DNA from: Salinibacter grassmerensis | GTDB taxonomy: Bacteria; Bacteroidota; Rhodothermia; Rhodothermales; Salinibacteraceae | Direction of reading: 5' to 3' | NCBI RefSeq assembly: GCF_947077765.1 | Contig: NZ_CAMTTF010000003.1 | Location: 248,001 to 312,000 of the forward strand | Length of the DNA stretch: 64,000 nt | In this document: positions 34,993 through 44,161 of the stretch, one piece after another | Layout of the letters: the number at the start of each line of letters is the position of its first letter | How positions within the stretch are numbered: the stretch's first letter is position 1 | Program-made: the position numbers and the translations under genes | The notes under the pieces: model-generated | What the model saw: only the letters and a program-made list of their open reading frames with translations | Databases searched by the model: none | What the model was told of the DNA's origin: nothing

Positions 34993-35694
34993 CTATCCCC
35001 CCTCTGGTTGGAGGACGAGTTTGTCGCCCACCCGTATTCGAAACTGGGGCGCCTTCACACCCGCGGCCTGCAGGGCCGGCCGAAGCATTTTCTCCAGGGC
35101 GCGTGCAGTATTCACGCGCGGCTGCGTGGCGGAGGCTAGACGACGCTCCGCCTGCTCTCGGAAGGCGGCCGTCACGGTCCCCAACGCTTGCCTACGGACG
35201 GCCTCCGTCATGTCGGACGGCAGGACCCGCGTCCATCCACGCGCCTGAGACCGCACCTCCAATTGGCCAACGTCCGGCTCCACGCTGTGGACGGTGAGCG
35301 GCGGCAGGGCGACGCCCACCGGTCCCTTGTCTTCCACCGCAATCATCGATGCGTCGAGCGTTTGCACGTCGAAGCCGTACGATACCGTCCCAGGCACCCG
35401 AACCCGCGTCTCCGACCCGCCCTGCAGGAGCGGGAGAGCACTCGGCTGGGTCTGTCGCAGCAGGTACGTCAGCCACGAGGGCGTGAGGTACCGCGCCGAG
35501 TCCACCCGTACCGTCACCCGTATGTTCAGGGTGCCCGTGACAAGAAAAGAGGCCGGGGCTTCGTCCTGAATCGTCGTGAGGACGGTCTTCTGTACCGTCG
35601 CGTCCGACGGGCCGCGTTCCCAGAGCAGAACCCCCACCAGAAGGAGGCCCACAATCACACCGCCCCCAATGGCGGCGCGCATGGTTGCGGTCAT
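34993..35694 (-). CDS. DUF4230-like membrane-anchored protein
   Basis: This 233-residue protein has one N-terminal membrane helix (AAIGGGVIVGLLLVGVLLW). A periplasmic beta domain follows, with ETRVRVPGTVSYGFDVQTLDA, a pattern seen in DUF4230 proteins (VRVPxxxxYGFDL). The C-terminus is helix-rich and charged. Family function is unknown. The start is ATG 35694, or possibly ATG 35682. It sits 46 nt downstream of the DMT transporter gene in the same direction. Confidence 0.75.
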   Translation of the reverse strand: MTATMRAAIGGGVIVGLLLVGVLLWERGPSDATVQKTVLTTIQDEAPASFLVTGTLNIRVTVRVDSARYLTPSWLTYLLRQTQPSALPLLQGGSETRVRVPGTVSYGFDVQTLDASMIAVEDKGPVGVALPPLTVHSVEPDVGQLEVRSQARGWTRVLPSDMTEAVRRQALGTVTAAFREQAERRLASATQPRVNTARALEKMLRPALQAAGVKAPQFRIRVGDKLVLQPEGG

Positions 35695-35740
35695 AGTCGG
35701 TGACAGAAAATGCCGAGGAGACGTCGAGCAGGGAGGCACA

Positions 35741-36670
35741 TCACAGCCCAAGCAGCACGAGAGCGACGCAGGCCAGCGCAAGGCCGATTCGATTTGGGCG
35801 CGAGAGCCGCTCCCCCCAAACGGTCACCCCAAGCAGGGCCGCAAAGACCATGATGGCAATGTTGTTTGCCGGGAAGACGAATGGCCCCGGAAGGACCTGG
35901 ATGGCACGGAGCAGAAACTCGAGCGAAGCGTAGTTCGCGATGCCGAGCAGGATCCCCCACCCAACGGTCGGAAGCGTGGGCCACTCCCCATTCCGAAGCC
36001 CCTGACGCACGACGATGACGGCCCCCACGAGGAAGGCGACCCCGAACGCCAAGAGCAGAAACAACACGCGGCTGTTCTCGGCCCCAAAGCCTTCCTCGAA
36101 CGTCTTCATCAGCACGTCGACGGCGCCCCCAAAGCAAAAGGTCAGGGCGAGAACCCCCGCGGCGAACCAGTCGATGCGGGAGAAGACCGAGCGCGGCGCG
36201 GCCGCCGTCTCGTCCGTGGGCGGCGTTCCGGCCGGAACGGGCTCGGGGGTCGACCGCCGGTGGGCCAGCAAGAAAAATGCTCCCATGGCCAGGACCATTC
36301 CAACACCCTGCGCCAGGGTCGGCACCTCCCCCCAAACTCCCCACGATGCCAGGAAAGGCACGACGACGGATACCCGCATGACCCCAACTGCAAGCGACAT
36401 TCCCGCCACCTCCGTGGCCCACGCCAGCACGAAGAATCCCGCAATCAGCACGCCTCCCGTTCCTGCGCCGAGTGCCATCATCTCCCCGGAGAGTGTGAGT
36501 CCCTGGTCGACTTCCCGGCCCCCCAGGCGCTGAAGCCCCACCGCTACGGCCACGGCCGCGGCGTAATTCACGGTCAGGAGGGCCGTCCGGTCCAGCCGCT
36601 GCCGACCGGCATGTTTGAAGATCATGCCGATGGCGACACTGCTCGCCACGGCAAAGACCAGAAAGATCAT
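35741..36670 (-). CDS. EamA/DMT-superfamily transporter
   Basis: This 309-residue protein has about ten membrane helices arranged as two EamA-like halves: residues 1-135, and from about 165 to the end, joined by a Pro/Thr/Ala linker at about 143-163. FLLRAIQVLPGPFVFPANNIAIMVFAALLG and VWGERLSRPNRIGLALACVAL in the second half match the family. Members move drugs, metabolites or nucleotide-sugars; the substrate is unknown. It lies between the YbbR-like and DUF4230-like genes on the same strand. Confidence 0.85.
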   Translation of the reverse strand: MIFLVFAVASSVAIGMIFKHAGRQRLDRTALLTVNYAAAVAVAVGLQRLGGREVDQGLTLSGEMMALGAGTGGVLIAGFFVLAWATEVAGMSLAVGVMRVSVVVPFLASWGVWGEVPTLAQGVGMVLAMGAFFLLAHRRSTPEPVPAGTPPTDETAAAPRSVFSRIDWFAAGVLALTFCFGGAVDVLMKTFEEGFGAENSRVLFLLLAFGVAFLVGAVIVVRQGLRNGEWPTLPTVGWGILLGIANYASLEFLLRAIQVLPGPFVFPANNIAIMVFAALLGVTVWGERLSRPNRIGLALACVALVLLGL

Positions 36671-36750
36671 CAGGCAGACTCAAGGCGTGCATTCAAGACT
36701 CACGGCTGTCCCCGAGACAGCGCGTTCCTCATTTTCCTCCTCGCCGTGCG

Positions 36751-37752
36751 CTAGCTTTCAGAGACAAAGGTGTAGTAGCGCAGCCGCGACGGAATGGGTT
36801 CCGAGTCACGGATGTATAGGTCGGAGGGGACGTGCACACGTGGCGTGACGTATCCGGTCGTGTCGGAGCGAATTTGGTCGTACGAGACGGTGGCGAAGAA
36901 TCCCGGGGCACGACGCGCTTTGAACATGTCGCGAAACAGGACCCGATACCGAATCCGAATCGTGGAGGGCTGGAGCGACACGAGGTCTTGACCGGACGGG
37001 ACACCGGTCACGTCCACCGCTACCTCTCGCTTTTCCGTTACAAACCGCCCCGCTCGCGCCGTCACCCGGACCGACTGTGGCTGCGCGTCCACGAGCCGGC
37101 GAAGCGTATCGGCCAGGGGGACCTCCACCTCGACGGTATCCTGGAGGTTCTCGATGGTGCGCGCCGTGGTCGGCCACGCGTTCGCCCCCTCAACTACTGA
37201 CTCCGCCCCCTCTATTTCCACCGAGTCGGGCACAAGGTCCGGGTCGCCGATCAACTCATAGTCGGACGCGAGATCAACCTCCACACGACTTTGGACCGGC
37301 ACCTTTCGGGTCCGACGAGGCTCCAAGGCCATGTCGAACGAGGCGGGCGTGACGGCATCGATTTGGAGCGATGTTCCCTGCGGCAGGGTCACCTCGTCGG
37401 CCACATCGACTCGACTCGTGGTGGCATTCACCTCTACGATGGGGGGATTGTAGAGCAGGCGGAGAAGCTCGAGCCCTCGGCCCTGCACCTGCACCTGCAC
37501 GTGTGTCGGGGGCACCTCCGCAAGGGCCTGTCCCGCGGGGGTTTCCACGACCTCGACCGGCAGCCGGACGGTCTGTGTGCGCTGCTCCCCGAGGGTCAGC
37601 GACAGCCACAGGACGCAAGAGAGCAGGACGCACACCGTCAGGGCCATGCCGCGCTGCGGGTCTCCATCCCGTCGGGGCTCGTCGCCCGGAGAAAAGAGGG
37701 GACGCAGCCAATCCCAGAACACCGCGCCTTGGGAATCGGAGTTGGGGGCCAC
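36751..37752 (-). CDS. YbbR-like (CdaR-type) protein
   Basis: This 333-residue protein has an N-terminal membrane helix (MALTVCVLLSCVLWLSLTLG, from residue 36). Two or three YbbR-like beta modules follow, with VEVVETPAGQALAEVPPTHVQVQVQGRG, DPDLVPDSVEIEGAESVV and VAVDVTGVPSGQD. YbbR/CdaR proteins control the diadenylate cyclase CdaA in other bacteria; no cdaA is in the window. The start is probably GTG at 37752, giving a 35-residue cytosolic head; the ATG before the helix is another option. Confidence 0.85.
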   Translation of the reverse strand: MAPNSDSQGAVFWDWLRPLFSPGDEPRRDGDPQRGMALTVCVLLSCVLWLSLTLGEQRTQTVRLPVEVVETPAGQALAEVPPTHVQVQVQGRGLELLRLLYNPPIVEVNATTSRVDVADEVTLPQGTSLQIDAVTPASFDMALEPRRTRKVPVQSRVEVDLASDYELIGDPDLVPDSVEIEGAESVVEGANAWPTTARTIENLQDTVEVEVPLADTLRRLVDAQPQSVRVTARAGRFVTEKREVAVDVTGVPSGQDLVSLQPSTIRIRYRVLFRDMFKARRAPGFFATVSYDQIRSDTTGYVTPRVHVPSDLYIRDSEPIPSRLRYYTFVSES

Positions 37753-38038
37753 AAGGCTTAATCAATGTCTGTCTGGAGTGAAAAGCGACGGGTTCTCTCA
37801 CGGCAGGGGCTCAACTTCGTTTCGCTTCGCTCCCACCGAGGATAATCAAGAGCATGTCGGGTTTCATCCTGCTTGCAGAGAGGGAGAGCGCACATTTGCG
37901 TGGGTCTCCCGGCGAGTTCTGAGCGCCTCCGTACCGGCCTTTGCCCCGTCGACCTGACGGCCGTCCATCTCCGGCATATTCTTCTGGGGAAGGCCGAATC
38001 TTTCTTGCCTGCAGGAGGCACCGGCCCGAGGCGCTCCC

Positions 38039-39406
38039 TCAGTCCTCGACCCACACAGTTTTGATGTTCACGAACTCACGAATCCCGTGGTGCGACAGCT
38101 CGCGGCCGTAGCCGCTGTCTTTAATGCCCCCGAACGGAACGCGAGGGTCGCTCTTCGTCATCTCGTTCACGAAGACACACCCGACCTCTAGGCTGCGGGC
38201 CATTTGCTCTCCCCTGTCGAGGTCCTGGGTGAAAATGCTTCCCCCGAGCCCGAACCGAGTGTCGTTGGCAAGGGCCACGGCGTGCTCGGCGTCGTCGGCC
38301 GCGATGATGGACGCCACGGGGCCAAAGATCTCTTCGTCGAAGGCCACTGTGCCGGGGGCCACGTCGGTGAGGACGGTCGGGGCGTAAAAGAACCCGTCGC
38401 GCTCGAGCGTGTGTCCTCCCGTGATAGCCACGGCCCCTTCTCCAATGGCCCGCTCCACCTGGTCGTGCACCGTGTCGCGCAGATCGCCGCGCGCCATCGG
38501 CCCGACGTCCGTCTCCTGGTCTTTTGGGACGCCGACAGTGAGGGCCTCCACATGCTCGACCAGCCGCTCTCGGAAGTCGTCGAGCACGGCCCGCTCCACG
38601 ATGAAGCGTTTTGCGGCGATGCAGCTCTGACCATTGTTCTGCATGCGCGCCGTGCACCCCACGGAGGCGGCCGCCGCCAGGTCGGCGTCGGCACAGACGA
38701 TGAACGGATCGGAGCCGCCAAGCTCCAGTACCGTCGGCTTGATCTGGGCCGCCGCCTGCTGGGCAACCGCCGCCCCGGCCGGCACGCTTCCGGTGAGTGT
38801 GGCGCCCCGGACGCGGTGATCTTCCAGAACGGTCCCGACAGTCTCTTCGTCGACGCGCAGCACCTGCAGCTCGTGATCCGCAAATCCGGCCTCCTGCAGC
38901 AGCTCCGCGATCGCCTCGGCGCACCCCGTTACGTTCGGCGCGTGCTTCAGCAGGACCACGTTGCCGGCCATGAGGGTGGGTGCGCTAAACCGAAACGCCT
39001 GCCAGAATGGGAAATTCCACGGCATGACGGCCAGAATGGGCCCGAGGGGCTCGTGGGAGACATAGCTTTTCTGCGCAGGTGTCTCCACCGCCCGGTCGGC
39101 CAAGAAGTCGGCGCCGTGCTCCGCGTAGTACCGACAGACCCACGCACACTTCTCGGCTTCGCCCTGCGCCTGCGTGAGGGGCTTTCCCATCTCCTCGGTC
39201 ATGAGGGCCCCAAGCGCAGGGGCTTTGTCTTCGAGAAGGTCGGCGGCCCGCTCGAGCCGTGCGGCCCGCTCGTCGAACGAGCGGCGCCGGTTCACGTCGA
39301 AGGCCGATGCGGCTCGCTCGAGCCGGCGCTCGACCTCTTGGCCAGTGTGCACCGCGTACCGTTCGATCTCTTGTTCGGTCGTGGGATTTACAGAGACAAG
39401 TGGCAT
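38039..39406 (-). CDS. Aldehyde dehydrogenase family protein (succinate-semialdehyde dehydrogenase-like)
   Basis: This 455-residue NAD(P)-dependent enzyme has the catalytic Glu228 in LELGGSDPFIV, the nucleophile Cys262 in NNGQSCIAAKRFIV, and GPILAVMPWNFPFWQAFRF near the N-terminus. The C-terminal FGGIKDSGYGRELSHHGIREFVNIKTV is typical of the GabD/SSADH group. It oxidises an aldehyde to its acid; succinate semialdehyde is the best guess. The true start is ATG 39406, followed by MPLVSVNPTTE. It diverges from rnc across 189 nt. Confidence 0.92.
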   Translation of the reverse strand: MPLVSVNPTTEQEIERYAVHTGQEVERRLERAASAFDVNRRRSFDERAARLERAADLLEDKAPALGALMTEEMGKPLTQAQGEAEKCAWVCRYYAEHGADFLADRAVETPAQKSYVSHEPLGPILAVMPWNFPFWQAFRFSAPTLMAGNVVLLKHAPNVTGCAEAIAELLQEAGFADHELQVLRVDEETVGTVLEDHRVRGATLTGSVPAGAAVAQQAAAQIKPTVLELGGSDPFIVCADADLAAAASVGCTARMQNNGQSCIAAKRFIVERAVLDDFRERLVEHVEALTVGVPKDQETDVGPMARGDLRDTVHDQVERAIGEGAVAITGGHTLERDGFFYAPTVLTDVAPGTVAFDEEIFGPVASIIAADDAEHAVALANDTRFGLGGSIFTQDLDRGEQMARSLEVGCVFVNEMTKSDPRVPFGGIKDSGYGRELSHHGIREFVNIKTVWVED

Positions 39407-39595
39407 AGCCCGAGAGATGTGATGGGACAGGACGTGACACCGAATTCCACGACCGTTCATCGAGCGGTGGTCCGGCGGTCGTTCGTTTCTTCTTCGACAA
39501 TTCCGGATCGTCTTCGTCGATTCAATAGATCCCAGCGAAGTCCCCTACGTAGGTGCACTCCTTTATCTCTCTCGCAATTCTTGTCCCAGCGGCGC

Positions 39596-40327
39596 ATGAG
39601 TCAATCCCTTCCCCCCGGCGTACAGGTCAACGCAGCCGCAGTCGAACGGCTCGTGGGGGGGCCGGTCGACGATCTCTCTCACTACCGGCGGGCCCTCACT
39701 CACCGATCGTTGCTCCGCGTTCATCCGGAGCGCACGTTCGAGTCGAACGAGCGGCTTGAGTTTCTGGGGGACGCTCTCCTTGATGTGTTCGTGGGGGAGG
39801 TGCTCTACGAGCGCTTTCCGGAGAAGGACGAGGGCGCGCTCACCCGACTTCGGGCCCGACTCGTGAGCGAACGCCCCCTGGCCACCTACGCCCGTCATCT
39901 TGGCCTCGGCCCCCACCTTCTGATGAGCGAGAACGCGGCCGAAGGAAATGGGCGCGATAACCCCAGCATCCTTGCCGATGCGTTCGAGGCCTTTGTGGGG
40001 GCGATCTATCTGGACCTGGGATACGCGGCAGCGCGGGGGTTCGTGCAGGACCAGGTGCTCGCCCCCATTGACCTGCAGGACGTGGCGACCCGGGACGAAA
40101 ACTACAAGAGCCAGTTGCTCGAGCACCTCCAGGCACGGGGGCGCCCTCAGCCTACCTATCACGTCGTCCAGGAGAAGGGCCCGAGCCACGACAAAACCTT
40201 TACGGTGGAGGTGCGAATCGGCGACACGGCCCACGAACAGGGAACCGCCGGCAGCAAGCAGGACGCCGAGCAACAGGCGGCCCGCCGGACGCTCAACGAA
40301 ATCGCCGCGGATGCATCCGCATCGTAA
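39596..40327 (+). CDS. rnc: Ribonuclease III
   Basis: This 243-residue endonuclease has the RNase III signature NERLEFLGDALLDVFVGEVLY, the second metal site ILADAFEAFVGAIYLDLGY, and a C-terminal dsRNA-binding domain (YKSQLLEHLQARGRPQPTYHV, then GTAGSKQDAEQQAARRTLNEI). It cuts double-stranded RNA, matures rRNA and trims mRNAs. The long open frame that starts far upstream belongs mostly to the shadow of the aldehyde dehydrogenase gene; the ATG at 39596 gives the proper family N-terminus. Confidence 0.96.
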   Translation: MSQSLPPGVQVNAAAVERLVGGPVDDLSHYRRALTHRSLLRVHPERTFESNERLEFLGDALLDVFVGEVLYERFPEKDEGALTRLRARLVSERPLATYARHLGLGPHLLMSENAAEGNGRDNPSILADAFEAFVGAIYLDLGYAAARGFVQDQVLAPIDLQDVATRDENYKSQLLEHLQARGRPQPTYHVVQEKGPSHDKTFTVEVRIGDTAHEQGTAGSKQDAEQQAARRTLNEIAADASAS

Positions 40328-40392
40328 TTCCCTCGGGGTCGACCGCCCGAAGGGACTCACGACTCGCTTTCCGACAACACAACTTCGCCCTG

Positions 40393-41220
40393 ATGCCCTC
40401 CCTCTCTTCTGAGCTCGACTTTGCCCTCGACCTGGCCCACATCGCCGAAGACGAAATCCTTCCCCGCTTCCGTACCGCCAGTGTCACCCACAAGCCGGAC
40501 GGCACGGAGGTCACGGAGGCGGACCGTGAAGCCGAGCGGGTCATGCGTGAGCACTTGGCCGACGAGCGCCCCGACCACGCAGTCCTTGGGGAGGAGTTTG
40601 GCGAGAGCGGCCCCGATGATGCTCGGTACCAGTGGGTGCTCGACCCCGTGGACGGGACCGCCGGGTTTACGATTGGCGTACCCCTCTTCGGCACGCTGGT
40701 GGGGCTTCTGGAGAACGGCACGCCGGTCGCCGGAGTCATTCACTTTCCGGCGCTCGACGAAACCGTGTACGCCGCCCGGGGAGAAGGCTGCTGGTTTCGG
40801 ACGGAGGAGGCCGAGCACGAAGTGACCACAGACTCGGTCGAGTCCCTCGATGCCGCCACCGTCACGACCACGGCCCTGCACAGCTCCGACGTCACGGCGG
40901 AGGCCGACCAGACGCCTTACCGCCTCACCGACCTGGTCCGGCAGGCCGGCAAGTTTCGGTTCGTCACGGACTGCATTCAGCACGCCCTTGTAGCCCGAGG
41001 GCGCACCCACGCGGCCGTGGACACGCTCATGAATCCATGGGACGTGGCCGCCCTCGTGCCCTGCGTGCGGGAGGCTGGCGGCGTTGCCCAACCGCTTGCC
41101 GCGGATGCAGACGACGTCGTATTTGGCGGTAGTCTGGTCACGGCCGGTAGTGAATCATTGCTCCACGAGGTGCGCCGTCTGCTGCGGCCGAGCGCCGACG
41201 GGGCAGGGTGTCCCAACTGA
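40393..41220 (+). CDS. Inositol-monophosphatase-family phosphatase (histidinol-phosphatase-like)
   Basis: This 275-residue protein has the Li+-sensitive phosphatase motifs: GEEFGES (metal 1), WVLDPVDGTAGFTIGVP (metal-binding DPVDGT, with alanine in place of the next residue) and NPWDVAALVPCVREAGG. The family hydrolyses inositol monophosphate, histidinol phosphate or PAP. It lies 65 nt downstream of rnc, same direction. The cysQ gene at 59209 is a second family member in this window. The substrate is not certain; the short length and motif form suit the histidinol-phosphatase or IMPase subgroup. Confidence 0.88.
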   Translation: MPSLSSELDFALDLAHIAEDEILPRFRTASVTHKPDGTEVTEADREAERVMREHLADERPDHAVLGEEFGESGPDDARYQWVLDPVDGTAGFTIGVPLFGTLVGLLENGTPVAGVIHFPALDETVYAARGEGCWFRTEEAEHEVTTDSVESLDAATVTTTALHSSDVTAEADQTPYRLTDLVRQAGKFRFVTDCIQHALVARGRTHAAVDTLMNPWDVAALVPCVREAGGVAQPLAADADDVVFGGSLVTAGSESLLHEVRRLLRPSADGAGCPN

Positions 41221-41332
41221 TTGGGGCAACGTCTGATTAGGGCAACGTGAGTCCCGATTGGGTCATCGTCCTCAACGCCTCGTCCGCGGCGGCGAGAGAT
41301 TGCCGGCCTTCATCCACTTCGTCCTCCCTGCC

Positions 41333-42244
41333 ATGCTCGACCGGCTCGACACGCTCGACCTCCACTTTCAGGATCGACAGCACATCATCGCGGCGTACCT
41401 CTATCCTCACGCCGATGGGGTGGCCCTGATCGAGACGGGACCCGGCTCCACCTTTCCCACGCTGCAGGCCCGGTTGGCCGCCCGGGGCCTCACCCCGGCG
41501 GACATCTCGGAGGTGTTTCTGACCCACATCCACCTCGACCACGCCGGGGCGGCGGGCCACTTTGCCCGGCACGGCGCCACGATCTACGCCCATCACGTCG
41601 GGATCCCGCACCTGTCTGGCCCGGGACGCCTGCTGGCGAGCGCCCGGCGAATTTACGGAGACGACATGGACGCGCTCTGGGGGGAGATGCATCCGGTCCC
41701 CGACGACCAACTCGTCGCGCTGGACGACGGGGACACGGTGTCTCTGGGCGAGGAGGACCTGACTGCCCTCGACACCCCAGGACACGCCTCCCACCACATG
41801 AGCTACGTCGTCGGGGACGTCTGCTTCACCGGCGACGTGGGGGGCGTCCGCATTCCCGGGGAGCGCCACGTGGAGCTTCCTCTCGCGCCCCCCGAAATTG
41901 ACCTCGATGCCTGGCGCGAGAGCCTAGCTGCACTTCGGGCCGCGGCCGACCGGCATGATCTTCGCCACCTCGCCCCCACTCACTTTGGGCTCTACGACGA
42001 TCTCTCTGCCCACCTCGAACGATTGGACACAGCCATCGAGACCGCCGACGACTGGGCTGCGCGGACGCTGTCCGGGTGGGACGACAGCGAGGAGGCGCTC
42101 CAGGACGCCATGACAGAGTGGATGCGCGGCCAGGCCTCCGAACAGGGCGTCGGCCACGACGCCTGGGAACGCTACGAGCGGGCCAATCCGAGCTGGATGG
42201 CGGCGATGGGGCTGCAACGATACTGGACGACGCAGAAGGCGTAG
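41333..42244 (+). CDS. MBL-fold metallo-hydrolase
   Basis: This 303-residue protein has the metal motif THIHLDHAGAAGHFARHG, followed by DTPGHASHHMSYVVGDVCFTGDV, typical of the glyoxalase II-like MBL group. No signal peptide is seen; it is cytosolic. The C-terminal ~85 residues are helical and charged (ERLDTAIETADDWAARTL). The enzyme's substrate is unknown. The ATG at 41333 is chosen over an upstream start because the earlier residues lack family character. It ends 8 nt before the convergent yhbY-like gene. Confidence 0.88.
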   Translation: MLDRLDTLDLHFQDRQHIIAAYLYPHADGVALIETGPGSTFPTLQARLAARGLTPADISEVFLTHIHLDHAGAAGHFARHGATIYAHHVGIPHLSGPGRLLASARRIYGDDMDALWGEMHPVPDDQLVALDDGDTVSLGEEDLTALDTPGHASHHMSYVVGDVCFTGDVGGVRIPGERHVELPLAPPEIDLDAWRESLAALRAAADRHDLRHLAPTHFGLYDDLSAHLERLDTAIETADDWAARTLSGWDDSEEALQDAMTEWMRGQASEQGVGHDAWERYERANPSWMAAMGLQRYWTTQKA

Positions 42245-42252
42245 GGAGGCCC

Positions 42253-42576
42253 CTACGATTCTTCGGCCCCTGACGCCGGCAGGTCGATCTCCGGGTCATC
42301 GGGGTGGGGGCGGTAAAACAGGGCTGTTCCCCCAATCGTGCGGACCACCTGCACGTCCTCCAGGGCGTCCGCCACCGCCTCCGAGACCTCTCGGACGGGG
42401 CGGGGGGCGTTGTCGAGCACGCGGATGGTGACGAGTTCGCGGGTGTTGAAGGCTTCCTCAACCGACTGCATGACGGCGTCGGTCACCCCCTCTTTGCCGA
42501 TGTGCACGAGGGGATCCTGCCCGTGAGCTTCACTGCGAAGGTGAGCGCGCTGGCGAGACGTCAGGCGGTCCGACAT
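42253..42576 (-). CDS. YhbY/CRS1-type RNA-binding protein
   Basis: This 107-residue protein has the CRM/YhbY fold. LTSRQRAHLRSEAHGQDPLVHIGKEGVTDAV is followed by AFNTRELVTIRVLDNA and VRTIGGTALFYRP, which carries the family's TIGG/YR motif. Members bind the large ribosomal subunit precursor in bacteria. The start is ATG 42576. It converges with the MBL gene at 8 nt and follows the DUF89 gene in the same direction with 81 nt. Confidence 0.9.
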   Translation of the reverse strand: MSDRLTSRQRAHLRSEAHGQDPLVHIGKEGVTDAVMQSVEEAFNTRELVTIRVLDNAPRPVREVSEAVADALEDVQVVRTIGGTALFYRPHPDDPEIDLPASGAEES

Positions 42577-42657
42577 GGAATCTGGAGACCGAATGAGATG
42601 GAAATTGATGGCTCGTCCCTCCACGATCTCGGCGCGGGGGCGTTCCTGTGTGAGCTC

Positions 42658-43869
42658 TCAGATCGTGAGGGACGGACGCCGGGCCTCCGGGGAGGGGTCG
42701 GCCGGGGCAAATTGAATGACGGCCCACTCCCCATTCACCGCCCAGTCCGGGTCCTTGTCGCTGATCCGATCGATCCGGGCCGACGGCAACCCGGCGGCCA
42801 CCTCCGACTTATGCGTTCGGAGCGCCAACACCGACACTGGCAATGGCGCAATGGCCTCGGCAAACGGGGTCGTGACGTCCCACTGCCGATCTCCCAGGAG
42901 GCGTCGGTAGTTGGCGTCCCCCTTGCTGATCAGGAGGTCGGCCCGGGCAATCTCCGCACGAGTGTGAGCGGGGAGCTCCCGGGCCCGGAGCGGCGAGGTC
43001 CAGATCCATCCGTCCCGCAGGCGAAGGCGTCCGGTCGCGAGGGCTGTGTGCAGCCGCCCCACCAAGGCCCGAACAGACGCCTCGTCGGCGTTGGCCAGGG
43101 TGGCGAGTGTGTCGTGCACATCGTCGACGGTCGCGTCGGAGACGAAGGTTGGGTGCCCCTTCAGGTGCACAGTCACCTGCCCGACAGCCTCAGCGGCGAG
43201 CAAGCCATCGATCAGGGCGAGGTCGGACACGAGTTCGAACCCCGCATTGTCGGCCAGAATGTCGATTCGGGCCGGGCGATCACATCTCTTGAGCTGCGCA
43301 AGCGCTTCGGGGGTGTCGTCGACCAGAAGGTGCTCCTCGGCCTGCCCGGAATTCTTGTGGTCCGGGCCTTCCTCCTCGGCCGTCCACATGCTCAAGTCTG
43401 CCTGGTTGCCCCAGAGCGATGAACGAAGCAACCGTGTCAGTACGGAGCGTGTCTCTTCTTCCTCGTCGCGGGCCCGGCTCCGTCGCTGGGCCAGCGCCTC
43501 GATCCGGTCCTCAGTGTGGGTGAGGCCTTGCTCTTTCTGGTTGGTAAATGGGTCGGACTGACGCCCGGCCCCGGCCCGGAAGAACCCGGTCGCCTCCAGA
43601 AGGCGACGATAGAAATAGGTCTCGCCGAAGAACCATGGGACCTCCAACCAGGTCTTCCCGAGGTGGGGCGCCGTGTACTCCGCCCAGAGGGCGGCGTCGG
43701 GCGCCTCATCGTCGCGAAGCGGCCGGATCGACCCGTCGGGGAGGTCGTCGCGGAGGGCCTGAATGCGAGCATTGATCGCGTCGGGAAAGTCGTTTTCCGC
43801 GATGACGCGACCGGCGATCCGGGGCCACCGAGTGGTAATCGTGCGGCGCGTAAATGCCCCTGAGTCCAT
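42658..43869 (-). CDS. DUF89/ARMT1-like damage-control phosphatase family protein
   Basis: This 403-residue protein has the DUF89 landmarks: LPGETYFYRR-type WFFGETYFYRRLLEATGF, the metal-binding DILADNAGFELVSDLALIDGLL, and VTVHLKGHPTFVSDATVDDV. These eukaryote-like enzymes are Mn2+ or Co2+-dependent phosphatases that clear damaged sugar phosphates such as fructose-1-phosphate. The start is ATG 43869 (MDSGAFTRR); the open frame extends far upstream without protein-like features. It is divergent from the AI-2E-type gene. The assignment of activity to the bacterial protein is an inference from the family. Confidence 0.87.
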   Translation of the reverse strand: MDSGAFTRRTITTRWPRIAGRVIAENDFPDAINARIQALRDDLPDGSIRPLRDDEAPDAALWAEYTAPHLGKTWLEVPWFFGETYFYRRLLEATGFFRAGAGRQSDPFTNQKEQGLTHTEDRIEALAQRRSRARDEEEETRSVLTRLLRSSLWGNQADLSMWTAEEEGPDHKNSGQAEEHLLVDDTPEALAQLKRCDRPARIDILADNAGFELVSDLALIDGLLAAEAVGQVTVHLKGHPTFVSDATVDDVHDTLATLANADEASVRALVGRLHTALATGRLRLRDGWIWTSPLRARELPAHTRAEIARADLLISKGDANYRRLLGDRQWDVTTPFAEAIAPLPVSVLALRTHKSEVAAGLPSARIDRISDKDPDWAVNGEWAVIQFAPADPSPEARRPSLTI

Positions 43870-44161
43870 GCCTCGAAGGGGCGGGGGGAGCGATGCAGAC
43901 GGATTCGTAGACTCCACAATAGAAAGCAAGTTTTCGGCAAAAAGCGGAGGGGGATTCGTCGTGGTCCGCACTGCGTTAGCGCACGGAATGGTCGAGCCCT
44001 GCTCCCTTTTCCCCGAACCCAGGGATGTGGGGGCAGGCCCCTGGTCTCTCGGGAACGACCAAGCGCGGCCCAGCGGCCGAACGAAAACGAACAGCGGCCC
44101 GAACCCATCAGGACGGCAGCAGTTTGCAGCAGTCGGTCTGCCAAAGCCCACTCCGCGTCTC

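Noticed and set aside
38204-39595. N-terminal extension of the RNase III reading frame
   Set aside because: The extension overlaps the aldehyde dehydrogenase on the other strand and is not protein-like; the family N-terminus starts at 39596.
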